Of a DNA stretch of 64,000 bases, positions 28,659 to 37,214 are shown piece by piece; within the stretch, counting starts at the first letter, position 1, and each line of letters opens with the position of its first letter. Source of the DNA: Porticoccus sp041395745. Its GTDB lineage: Bacteria > Pseudomonadota > Gammaproteobacteria > Pseudomonadales > Porticoccaceae. The stretch lies in contig JAWKZV010000001.1 in assembly GCA_041395745.1 (NCBI GenBank), positions 1-64,000 on the forward strand. The letters run 5' to 3'. The translations under genes and the position numbers were made by a program. A model generated the notes under the pieces. That model did no database searches. It had not been told where the DNA came from and saw nothing but the letters and a program-made list of their open reading frames with translations.

Positions 28659-31600
28659 ATGAACATTGCACAGTTCTTTATCGAACGGAAAGTTGTCACC
28701 CTGGTGCTGACCTTTGTGATGCTTGGTGCCGGGGCTATCAGTTACCAGGGGCTCAGCCGGCTTGAGGACCCGGAATTCACCATCAAGGACGCGCTGGTAA
28801 TAACCAGTTATCCCGGGGCCACCGCTGCGGAAGTAGAAGCAGAGGTTACCGACCGACTGGAAAAAGCCGTTCAGAAAATGGGGCAGGTGAAGCGTGTCGT
28901 GTCCAAGTCTGAACGGGGCCTTTCCACCCTCACGGTGACCATCAAGGACCAGTACGACAAGATGCTGCTGCCCCAGGTGTGGGATGAGTTGCGCCGCAAG
29001 ATCAGCGATACCCAGCGGGAGCTGCCCCCAGGTGTGGGAGCGCCACTGGTGGTGGACGATTACGGAGATGTGTATGGCATCTTCATCACCCTGAGTGGGG
29101 ACGGATACAGTTACGCCGAGATCAAGTCGGTTATCGACATGCTTCGCCGTGAACTATTGCTGGTGGACGGGGTGGGCAAAATTGACACTTACGGTGAGCG
29201 CACCGAAGCCATCTATGTGGAAATCAATCGGGACCGCATGTCCCAGCTGGGGTTGCCACCAGGGGTGTTGATCCAGGAGCTGCAGCAGAAAAATCTGGTG
29301 AGTGATTCAGGCAGGGTCAGGGTGGGTCCGGAATTCATCACCTTAAACCCCACTGGTGAAATTAGAACGGTTGAACAGTTTGGCGATATCCTGATCAGTT
29401 TTAATGGTTCCGAGCAGGTTTACCTGCGTGATATTGCCACCATCCGGCGCAGTTATGTGGAGCCTCAAAGCAACCTGATCCGCTATGACGGTAAGGTGGC
29501 CATCGGTCTGGGGATATCTACGGTATCCGGAGGCAATGTGGTGGCCATGGGGGAGGCCCTGAAGCTGCGCTTTGAGGAGCTGAAGCCCCAGATTCCGGTT
29601 GGCATTGAGGCGGGGCTGGTCTCGGTGCAATCGGATGCGGTGAGTATTGCGATCAAGGGCTTCGTGGTGAGTCTGTTGGAGGCTGTGGCCATTGTCATTG
29701 TGGTGCTGCTCTTCTTCATGGGGCTGCGCGGCGCGACCCTGATTGGTTTTGTGTTGCTACTCACCATAGCCGGCTCCTTCATTTTTCTGGCACCGATGGC
29801 CGTCGCCCTTGAACGCATTTCCCTGGGGGCTTTAATTATTGCTCTGGGCATGTGAGTGGATAACGCCATCGTCGTTGTGGATGGTGTAACGGTCCGGGTG
29901 CAGCAGGGGCGGGATGCCAAGGAAGCTGCGATTGAGGTGGTGCGGCAAACGGCCATGCCGTTACTAGGGGCCACCATTATTGCCATTCTCGCGTTCGCAG
30001 CTATAGGGACTTCTGACGACAATACCGGGGAGTTCTGTCGCTCACTGTTCCAGGTCGTGATGGTTTCCCTATCCCTGAGCTGGGTGACGGCAGTGACCGT
30101 AACACCGCTGCTTTGTGTCATGTTCCTGAAGAAAAGTGGGGAAGGTTCAGCGGAGGGCAGCGCCTACGGAGGTGCGGTTTACCGAATATACAAGAGCTTC
30201 CTGACCCACTGTATTCACCAGAAAACCCTGACGATCGCAGTGGTCGTTGCGCTGTTTGCCACGTCTCTTTGGGGCTTCCGGTTTGTTGAGCAAAGTTTTT
30301 TCCCGCCGTCGACCCGGCCCCAGTTGATGGTGGATATCTGGCTTCCCCAGGGTACTCATATTGATGAGACTACCCGGGTGGTAGCCTCGCTGGAGCAATA
30401 CATCCAGGAACAGCCGGGGGTATCCCATGTCACGTCGCTGGTGGGAAAAGGGGCTCTGCGGTTTCTCCTGACCTATAGTCCGGAAAAAAGCAACAGTGCA
30501 TACGCTCAGTTGCTGGTGGATGTGGATCAACCTGAGCAAATGGACCCGCTGATTGAAAATATTGAGACACATCTCGGTGAAGCACACCCGGATGTACTGG
30601 GATATAGCTCCAAATTTCAGTTGGGGCCGGGCAGTACCGGCAAAATTCAGGCTCGCATTAGCGGACCGGATCACCAGGTTTTGCGGCAACTGGCAGACAA
30701 TGTCCGGGGTATTTTTACAGAGCAGCCGAATACCAAGGCCATTCGCACCGACTGGCGACAACAGGTAAAGGTAGTGAGACCCCTGGTGGCCGAACAACAG
30801 GCCAACCTCCACGGCATTACCCGCCAGAATATTGCCAACACCCTGCTGGAAGGTTTTCAGGGAAAACGGGTAGGTGTTTTTCGCGATGGTGATTTATTGC
30901 TGCCGATCATTCTGCGTGCCAGGGCCGACCAGCAACAGGAGGTCGCCAGTCTTTACAACCTGCAAATCTGGAGCCCTGTCGCAGGTAGCATGATCCCTCT
31001 GCGGCAGGTGGCCAGTGGGTTCGAAACATTATTTGAAGACGAGATCATCATGCGGCGTGACCGCAAGCCGACCATTACGGTTTATGCCGACCCTGTTAGT
31101 GGCCCCGCATCATTACTGTTTGCTGCTATCCGGCCCCAGGTTGAGGCGATAGAGCTGCCATTGGGTTACCAGCTGGAGTGGGGCGGTGAATATGAAGACT
31201 CCGGAAACGCCCAGGCCGGTCTGGCGGCCAGCATACCGACGTTCATCATGATCATGGTGTTGATCACGGTCATGCTATTCAATTCCCTCCGCATACCACT
31301 GATTATCTGGCTGGCAGTTCCGCTGGCGTTGATTGGCGTGACGGGGGGGCTGTTGGTGACAAACCAGCCGTTTGGATTTATGGCGCTGCTGGGTTTTCTC
31401 AGTCTGATCGGTATGCTGATCAAGAACGCCATTGTGTTGATCGACGAAATTATCCTGCAGCGAGGGGAGGGCAAACCGCTAATTCCCGCGATCGTTGATT
31501 CCGGTGTCAGCAGGCTGATGCCGGTTTCCATGGCGGCGTTGACTACGGCGCTGGGAATGATCCCGTTATTATTCGATGCTTTTTTCAGCGCGATGGCAGT

Positions 31601-31694
31601 GACGATAATCGCCGGGCTGGTTTTTGCCACAGTACTGACCATGGTGGTCGTGCCGGTTCTGTATGCAGCGTTCTACAAGGGAGAAGCTGATTAG
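28659..31694 (+). pseudogene. RND (HAE1-type) efflux pump, interrupted by in-frame TGA
   Basis: An AcrB-like proton-driven pump of about 1011 codons. The reading frame is continuous except for one TGA at 29853-29855. The break falls in helix 4: the first part ends ...LIIALGM and the second resumes VDNAIVVVDG, where the family has a Leu between them and the two Asp residues of the proton relay just after. A single change from TTA (Leu) would give TGA. The codon after the stop is GTG, so a separate downstream start is formally possible, but splitting the proton-relay helix should abolish pumping. The rest, including C-terminal GMLIKNAIVLIDE, is well preserved, so the lesion is recent or a sequence error. 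Confidence 0.88.
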
Positions 31695-31740
31695 CCGACT
31701 GGTTACAGGCGTTCCTTGTCGGGGACGCTCAGGCTTCGTG

Positions 31741-31873
31741 TCAGGGTGTGACGTCTGGAGATTCCAGGTTCAGTTTGCTGATGGCGAGCACGGCCTGGGT
31801 TCTCGACCGTACACCGAGCTTGCGGAAGATAGCGGTCATGTGCGCCTTGATGGTTGTCTCGGTGACATCCAGC
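31741..31873 (-). pseudogene. 3' remnant of crbR/erdR (response-regulator HTH end)
   Basis: Read on the minus strand this gives the last 44 codons of a LuxR-type regulator (LDVTETTIKAHMTAIF... to SPDVTP and a stop). It is nearly identical to the end of the intact regulator at 36343-36993. A small hairpin after the stop (about 31710-31728) looks like the original terminator, facing the RND operon. It is probably the original gene end, displaced by the insertion to its right. Confidence 0.85.
31754..31873. repeat. Left copy of 120-bp direct repeat
   Basis: It aligns without gaps to 36356-36475 with four mismatches (116 of 120 by eye). Similarity ends abruptly at both edges. The two copies bracket the mosaic insertion 31874-36355. 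Confidence 0.92.
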
Positions 31874-32663
31874 CAGTAACTCTTCAGCATCAGATTATTT
31901 TCGCGTTTACATAGTCAATTCTCTTGGCGGAGTGACTATGGCCACGCTTGTTTATGATGATCAGGGTGGTGCCGGAAATGTGGATGTTGGCTGGACGCAG
32001 CGTAGCCTTAACCTAACTGCATACGCTGGGCAAACGATCCAGATTCGAATTGAAGCCGGTAATACAAATTCTAATGAATCAACGTTAATTGAGGCTGCAG
32101 TCGACGATGTAATAGTGGAAAGTATTACCTCTCCAGATTACATTTTTTATGACGATTTTGAGACAGGTTTGGGCTGGATTGTTAATCCTGACTCTTCTGA
32201 TTCAGCAATTACGGGTGCTTGGGAAAGAGCCAATCCAGAATCTACTGCTTATTCCGGCGTAATGCTTCAACTTGGTGGCACCATTAGCGGTATACACAAT
32301 CTGGTAACAGGGGCTTTAGCCGGATCGGGTGCAGGGTCTTATGATATTGATGGAGGTGTTAAAGCAGCTGTTTTAGGAGGAGTATTGGGAGGTGCTGGAA
32401 GTCATTTGGGAACTAAAGTTGATCATTTCAAAACTAATCGAGTTCTTAATTCAGGAACTGTAGCATCGAGAAATTTAAATCAACATATCGCAGACACAAC
32501 TTTTGGTAATAGTCTAAATAGAAGAAAGCATCCTCTAGGAACATTGGGCCAAGCTACTGGTTCTACACTTGGAGCATTTGCAAGCTTTGATACGAGCGCT
32601 CTGGGAAGTGGGGTGAATTCATCAGCTGTTAGCCAGAGTTCATTCTACGGTTGTAAGAAATAA
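31874..32663 (+). pseudogene. Chimeric remnant: secreted-protease accessory domain joined to a Rhs-like tip
   Basis: The frame is open from the repeat edge, with no start of its own before GTG 31932/ATG 31938. The first part (about 31884-32350) resembles the beta-rich accessory domains at the C-terminus of secreted metallopeptidases: SASDYFRV, LTAYAGQTIQIRIEA, AAVDDV, DDFETGLGW, then LVTGALAGSGAGSYDIDGG. At about 32353 it changes to a glycine-rich stretch (AAVLGGVLGGAGS) and a Ser/Thr-rich end unlike proteases but like the region before toxin tips in Rhs and related polymorphic toxins. It is AT-rich, lacks a secretion signal, and looks like two gene fragments joined end to end. Confidence 0.6.
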
Positions 32664-32710
32664 ATAGTGATGATTTTTATATTTATATCTGAATGCCTAT
32701 AGGTTAATTT

Positions 32711-32983
32711 ATGAGTAAAGGTGGCTTTGAGTTTAATAGGTTGGGAAGCAAGAGTTTTTTTAGAATTTATATTTTAGAACCGACATTTTTAGTATTAATA
32801 GCAGCTTTTTTAATTGGAGCTTTAGGGTGTATATTTTTGTTATTAAATGATTGGAAATTTACAGATGCATTTATGTATTCTTTTTTAATAACAGGGGTGG
32901 GTGGTTTTCTATCAGCTATTGTGTATGTTTTTCCTAGTATTATTTTATTTGTTAGATGCTCTTGGAGAAAGGGAAAGACCTGA
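32711..32983 (+). CDS. Small membrane protein, possible immunity partner
   Basis: 90 residues, very AT-rich, with two clear membrane helices (about 25-45 and 55-80) and a basic C-terminus. No family is recognised. It sits 47 bases after the chimeric Rhs-like tip, where immunity genes of polymorphic toxins usually lie; this is positional inference only. No strong ribosome binding site precedes the ATG. Confidence 0.5.
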   Translation: MSKGGFEFNRLGSKSFFRIYILEPTFLVLIAAFLIGALGCIFLLLNDWKFTDAFMYSFLITGVGGFLSAIVYVFPSIILFVRCSWRKGKT

Positions 32984-33075
32984 ACTCTATATTTATATAA
33001 ACAAGAAACTTGGTTTCAGGTTTCTAGCGCAACAGTTTAGCCATAGCTTGATAGGGTGTATCTCAGTCTAGCACT

Positions 33076-33678
33076 TTTCTGGGGCGCCCATTTATAAATC
33101 CTGAACGCTATGATGAAGACAGCGGTTTGTATTGCTACAAAGCCCGTTATTATCATGCTGGGCTGGGGCGATTCCTGAGCGTTGACCCTATTGGGTATGA
33201 CGACCAGATGAACTTGTATGCCTATGTGGCTAATGCGCCGATGTTGTATCGGGATCCGAGTGGTAAATTAACATTTGTCACGGATTATAGTGCCGAGGAA
33301 ACTATAGGTAAGGGTATTGGTGGATCTTTTGGTAGCTTTATTGACTTTACTGATGGCGATGTTGGCTTAGTTGCTAGTAAAGTTAAGACTGCTGGTTTTT
33401 TAGCGGATGTTGGTACGAGTTTTCATGTGCTTAAGGGTGGTGACGAAAACCTTTCAGGGCCTTCAACGACTGAGAGGTTTTGTCTATTCACAACTTGTGG
33501 TCTGTTGCATAGAAATAGCTCAGGTGGTTTTTCGGGTGTAGGCCTTGGTGGATTTGCGGGAGGCGAAACAATAATGGGGGGAGCATTTTCCCATCATGAG
33601 CAAGAAACTTCGATCCCTTTTATAATTAATTCCATTGAGGTACTAACTTCGATATCAGAGAATATCAAAAAAAAGTAA
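33076..33678 (+). pseudogene. Rhs-family C-terminal fragment with variable tip
   Basis: The frame begins without a start and gives the end of a Rhs core: FINPERYDEDSGLYCYKARYY, quoted in two parts as FINPERYDE and YKARYY, then GRFLSVDPIGY, NLYAYVANAP and DPSGK, the usual boundary of the core. After it come about 135 residues of an unrecognised tip, Gly/Ser-rich, with several Cys and a HHEQE segment. The several-hundred-residue front of a Rhs protein is missing, so this is an orphan tip that could be expressed only after recombination with a full rhs gene. Confidence 0.75.
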
Positions 33679-33786
33679 GTAGCACTGCTAGCAATATAGA
33701 GAAAAAACTTAATAATTTTGAAACAAAAATACAAAGTACAGCAAATAAAATTAAATCAAAAAAATAATTTTTCGTATAAGAAAATT

Positions 33787-34086
33787 ATGTTTAGAAGAAA
33801 AGTAATCATATGGTCAATGCTGTGTGTTCCTATGGCCCTATGTGTTCTTTCGTTTTTTATAGGTGAGGATTTGGTGTTTGTTGTTTTTTCTGGCTATATT
33901 ATAGGAATGATGTTCTATACCATTTGGGTACACATTTCTTCTGTTTGTCCTAGTTGTGGCGGTCCATTTTTTGCGGTTTCCTGTGATTTCTCTGGCCGTG
34001 CAAGGTTCAAAATATCGTATTTAAGTAAGTCATGTAATCAGTGTGGTTATAAGGGGGAAACAATTAAAGAGGGTGGCGACAACTGA
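33787..34086 (+). CDS. Two-helix membrane protein with C-terminal zinc ribbon
   Basis: About 99 residues from ATG 33787. Two hydrophobic helices (about 8-28 and 34-54) are followed by a four-cysteine ribbon, CPSCGG and CNQCG, that likely binds zinc. No family is recognised. It follows the orphan Rhs tip by about 110 bases and could be its immunity protein; this is by position only. TTG 33718 would add 23 Lys/Gln-rich residues and is less likely. Base composition is as low in GC as the rest of the insertion. Confidence 0.5.
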   Translation: MFRRKVIIWSMLCVPMALCVLSFFIGEDLVFVVFSGYIIGMMFYTIWVHISSVCPSCGGPFFAVSCDFSGRARFKISYLSKSCNQCGYKGETIKEGGDN

Positions 34087-34098
34087 GAATCATTCTCA
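34084..34098. promoter_or_regulatory. Fur-box-like palindrome
   Basis: TGAGAATCATTCTCA is a perfect 7-1-7 inverted repeat and differs from the 7-1-7 Fur model TGATAATNATTATCA at one symmetric position in each arm. It overlaps the stop of the upstream gene and lies 74 bases before the RAYT gene. Function unproven. Confidence 0.4.
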
Positions 34099-34172
34099 CA
34101 TGTTATCTGCCCTTTTTCTTTGCCTCTACGCTATACTCGAGTCTGTCTTTATCCCGTCGAAAGGAGTCGACG

Positions 34173-34874
34173 ATGCCCCGCAAAGCAAGGATGTTTTTGC
34201 CGGATGTTCCCTGCCATGTGATCACTCGTGGCAACAACCGCGATGCCTGTTTTTACGCGGACGATGATTACCTCTTCCACCTGGAATGTTTGAGCGATGC
34301 CTGTCATAAACATCGGGTAGCAGTACATGCCTATGTGTTAATGACCAACCATGTTCACTTGCTGTTGACGCCGAGAGGCGATGAGGGTGTTCTGAAGGTA
34401 ATGCAATCCATTGGCCGCCGTTACGTGCAATACATCAACAGAACCTACCGCCGTTCCGGCACATTATGGGAAGGGCGCTACAAGGCAAGCCTGGTGGATG
34501 CGGAAAATTACCTGATGGCCTGTTATCGGTATATCGAACTCAACCCTGTCAGAGCCTCTATGGTCAGTCATCCCGGTGACTATCGTTGGTCGAGTTATGG
34601 TGTTAATGCCGGACTCAGGTTGAGAAAGCGACTAGAGCCACAGGAGGTTTACCTTCGACTTGGCCCGGATGAGAAAAGCCGCTGTTATGCCTACCGTGAG
34701 TTGTTCTCTATAGGCCTGGATAAGTCTCAGTTACATGAGATCCAGCGGGCATCCGCGTTTTCCATGCCTCTTGGTAATAGTCGTTTTCAGGAACAGATAG
34801 AGCGGGCACTGAATCGCAAACTGGGACACGCCAAACGGGGCAGACCGAAAGCCAGTAATCAAGTCGTTCGGTAA
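34173..34874 (+). mobile_element. REP-associated tyrosine transposase (RAYT, Y1_Tnp)
   Basis: A 233-residue single-strand transposase of the IS200/IS605-like Y1 superfamily. The N-terminal marker MPRKARMFLPDVPCHVITRGNN, quoted in part as PCHVITRGNN, the HUH pair in TNHVHLLLTP, and the catalytic Tyr in CYRYIELNPVRA are all present, so it looks active. RAYTs are linked to spreading of REP palindromes. The only nearby short hairpin is GTAAC-TGAG-GTTAC, 34871-34884, at the gene end. AAAGGAG lies before the ATG. Its GC content is nearer to the host than that of the Rhs fragments beside it. Confidence 0.9.
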
Positions 34875-34880
34875 CTGAGG

Positions 34881-35363
34881 TTACTGCTCTCTGGTGATAA
34901 GTGCCTGTACGTTTACCACGCCAGGTGTATTGGTTGTGTCTATGGAAATGGTAGAAATATCCAGTGTCGACTGAAGATTCAGGTTTTGTAGCCGCTGAAT
35001 AAACGTATTGAAATCCGTATTGCTCAGCCACAGTCGTACCCGTTGCTCCCCCTCTGGTTATAGCCTTGAAATGGTGATGCTTTTATCGTCGGCGGAGGCC
35101 GATACTAGTTGTATTAGGGGCAGATCTTTTTGGGTAAGGGGTTGGTTGGTGGTTGCCATGCTTACATTGTCGCGATTACTGGCCATCCAAAGGAGCAATT
35201 CTTGATTGGATAACAAGGTTTGTTTGTTTTCAGAGTAGAAACGGTAACTGGGGAAAATAACTCCAAGGACAACGGTGCAACCTACTAGAAAGGCCAACAA
35301 AATTTTTAGCGCCTTTTGGTCCCGGCTTGAAAGTTGTGCGTAATAGGTCGCCAGGGATCTCAT
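34881..35363 (-). pseudogene. gspM: Type II secretion protein GspM, nonsense mutation
   Basis: The inner-membrane T2SS assembly protein that partners GspL. The frame gives the GspM pattern: a short cytoplasmic start ending SSRDQKALK, one membrane helix, then the periplasmic part. A TAA at 35058-35060 interrupts it at about residue 101; beyond it the same frame continues with family-like sequence (FIQRLQNLNL, ISTISIDTTNTPGVV) to a second stop at 34881. It overlaps the end of gspL by four bases as in intact gsp operons. No other gsp gene is in the window. Confidence 0.78.
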
Positions 35364-36352
35364 GGGTTACCCCCCATTCGAAAGCGGGCAATAACATTAT
35401 TATCGCCGGTATTGGCGGTGAGTATTTTTGTGTCAGGCCCCCGGCTGCTCAGGCTTTTTTGCAGGTTGTTTGCACTGCTGATGGAGTCGGTGACAATTTC
35501 AATTTGCAGGGCCTGGTCGGTTTTGTCATAGCGTAGATTACGGATGGTTGTGGGTTGCGTCTGTTCTTTCATTCCCCGGTAAAAGTGCTCCAGCAGGCTA
35601 AAGAAAGTGGACTCACCCGGATGCTGCTTTTGCTGTAAATGAACCTCCATCTGGCGGCGAATGTTCACTATCCGTTTATCGTTTGGAAACAGTTTCTGAT
35701 AAAGCGCTGTTGTCTGTTGTTGGGCGATTCCAGCCTGGTGGTTGAAGTACCACCCGCCAACCAGGAAGTAACCCACAAAAAGTGTAGAACAGGCCAGGGC
35801 ACACATACCGAGTTTCTTGAGGTTCAGAGGGGGCTCTTTCCCCTTTGTTACAGCGTAATTGCCCTGAAGGAGGTTCAGCGGCGGGGCCAGAGGGGCTGTT
35901 GGTAGCCACTCTGATGACTCGGCACAGGGTTCATGTGCCGGTGTGCCGAAGAGAGTGTGTGCTGTTGTAGTATCAATTTGCTGGGAGACCGTCCAACCCG
36001 TGTTGTCGGTGCAGCGAGTGACTAACCTGCCGTTTATTCTGACAGTGTTTTCCTGTTCTCCCGGGGTGAGCATCCAGTAATCTGGAATTACGATATCCGG
36101 TTCTACGCCCGCTTCCCGCAGGTTCTCCAGAAAGGAGTCCAACTGTTGGCGGGCGATGATTGCACACAAAATCCTGTTGTCATTGTCAGGTTTTCCTATG
36201 ACGAAATGCAAGGTTTCGATGGACTCAGCTAATTGCTCTTCAAGTAGGTTGGGAACGATTTGTTGAAGGTGGCGGCGAGAGCCTTTGGGCAGCACAAGAT
36301 TTGTTGTGGTGACGAGTTCCCCGGGAAGAGCCAGGATGAATTTCAGGAGCTG
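35360..36352 (-). pseudogene. gspL: Type II secretion protein GspL, 5' end missing
   Basis: GspL is the bitopic T2SS platform protein linking the ATPase GspE to the pseudopilus. This frame has the end of the cytoplasmic actin-like domain (LVLPKGSRRHLQQ, LLEEQLAE, HFVIGK), one membrane helix (about 165-185 of the fragment) and the ferredoxin-like periplasmic domain. Codons upstream of the first possible start (GTG 36295) still look like GspL (ALPGELVTTTN) back to about 36352, where the sequence changes to the regulator repeat. Roughly the first 60-70 residues are therefore lost at the joint. Confidence 0.78.
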
Positions 36353-36993
36353 ATATCTGGAGATTCCAGATTCAGTTTGCTGATGGCGAGCACGGCCTGG
36401 GTTCTCGACCGTACACCGAGCTTGCGGAAGATAGCTGTCATGTGCGCCTTGATGGTTGCCTCTGTGACATCCAGCTCGTAGGCAATCTGCTTGTTCAGCA
36501 GGCCTTCGGCCAGCATGGTCAGTACCAGATACTGCTGTGGGGTGAGAGTGGCAATCCCTTCCATCAGTTTCTGTTCATCCTCTCCGGCGGGAACCTTGGC
36601 GCTTGCCTGTGCCGGCAGCCATTTCTCGCCGTTCAATGCCGCCTGGATGGCTGCCTGGATGGCGTCCAGGCCTGAAGACTTGGGCAGAAATCCCCGTGAG
36701 CCGAATTCCACTGCGCGGTTCATGATCTCGGGACGTTCGTTGGCGGAAACCACCAGTACCGGGAGATTCGGTGCCTGGCCTTTCAGGTAGGCGAGGGCGC
36801 TGAAGCCGTGGGCACCGGGCATGTGAAGATCCAGTAGTACCAGGTCGGCATCCGGGTGATCGGACAGTTTGGTCTGCAGGCTGGCCATGTCCTGGGCTTC
36901 GACGACTTCCACGTCGGGTGCCAGACACATCAAAACTCCAGCAATGGCATTCCTGAAGAGGGGGTGATCATCTGCAACTATGAATTTAGGCAT
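36343..36993 (-). CDS. crbR: LuxR-family response regulator, CrbR/ErdR type
   Basis: 216 residues: a receiver domain with phospho-acceptor Asp in LVLLDLHMPG (about 55) and a conserved Lys in LPKSSG, then a LuxR/FixJ helix-turn-helix (LTPQQYLVLTMLAEGLLNK, quoted in part as LTMLAEGLLNKQIA, and IKAHMTAIFRKLGV). CrbR/ErdR regulators activate acs and acetate uptake on signal from CrbS/MxtR kinases; the porin, symporter and acs lie just downstream on the other strand. Its last 120 bases before the final codons are the right copy of a direct repeat, and the last residues (DISS) and stop come from DNA that overlaps the gspL remnant. The displaced copy ends DVTP instead. Confidence 0.87.
   Translation of the reverse strand: MPKFIVADDHPLFRNAIAGVLMCLAPDVEVVEAQDMASLQTKLSDHPDADLVLLDLHMPGAHGFSALAYLKGQAPNLPVLVVSANERPEIMNRAVEFGSRGFLPKSSGLDAIQAAIQAALNGEKWLPAQASAKVPAGEDEQKLMEGIATLTPQQYLVLTMLAEGLLNKQIAYELDVTEATIKAHMTAIFRKLGVRSRTQAVLAISKLNLESPDISS
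36356..36475. repeat. Right copy of 120-bp direct repeat, inside crbR
   Basis: See the left copy at 31754-31873. It covers the end of the crbR helix-turn-helix. Differences between the copies are mostly silent, which points to two diverged strains as sources rather than a fresh duplication. Confidence 0.92.
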
Positions 36994-37137
36994 GTAATTA
37001 TTGTGTACTTCGCCGTTTTTTCGATGGTAGTCCCAGCTCCTCCCGCTGACAAGCTTTCATTTTTGCCCTAATGAGGGCGATTTTGCCAAAAATTCCCCTG
37101 TTCCTCTTAGACATTGGTCGAAATTTGCTACCGAAAT

Positions 37138-37149
37138 CGACCTTGGTCG
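37138..37149. promoter_or_regulatory. Candidate CrbR operator before the porin gene
   Basis: CGACCTTGGTCG, an exact inverted repeat (CGACC, 2-base spacer, GGTCG) in the 221-base divergent region between crbR and the porin. A further half-site GGTCG lies at 37116-37120. It shares the GACC-N2-GGT core with two other sites near acetate/propionate genes. Confidence 0.4.
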
Positions 37150-37214
37150 CATACCCATAAAAAGGTGATGACGTAAATCTGTCGCTGCTAGATAAATCTA
37201 TTGGGAGAGGAACC

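Noticed and set aside
29856..31694. Second half of the RND pump as an independent gene
   Set aside because: It begins in the middle of a transmembrane helix in the same frame as the first half and has no ribosome binding site of its own.
31874..36355. Classical integrative element with its own integrase
   Set aside because: No tyrosine or serine integrase frame is present; the RAYT is a Y1 transposase and does not explain a 120-bp repeat.
37113..37130. Sigma-54 promoter before the porin (TTGG...TTTGCT)
   Set aside because: The GG-to-GC distance is nine bases instead of the required ten.
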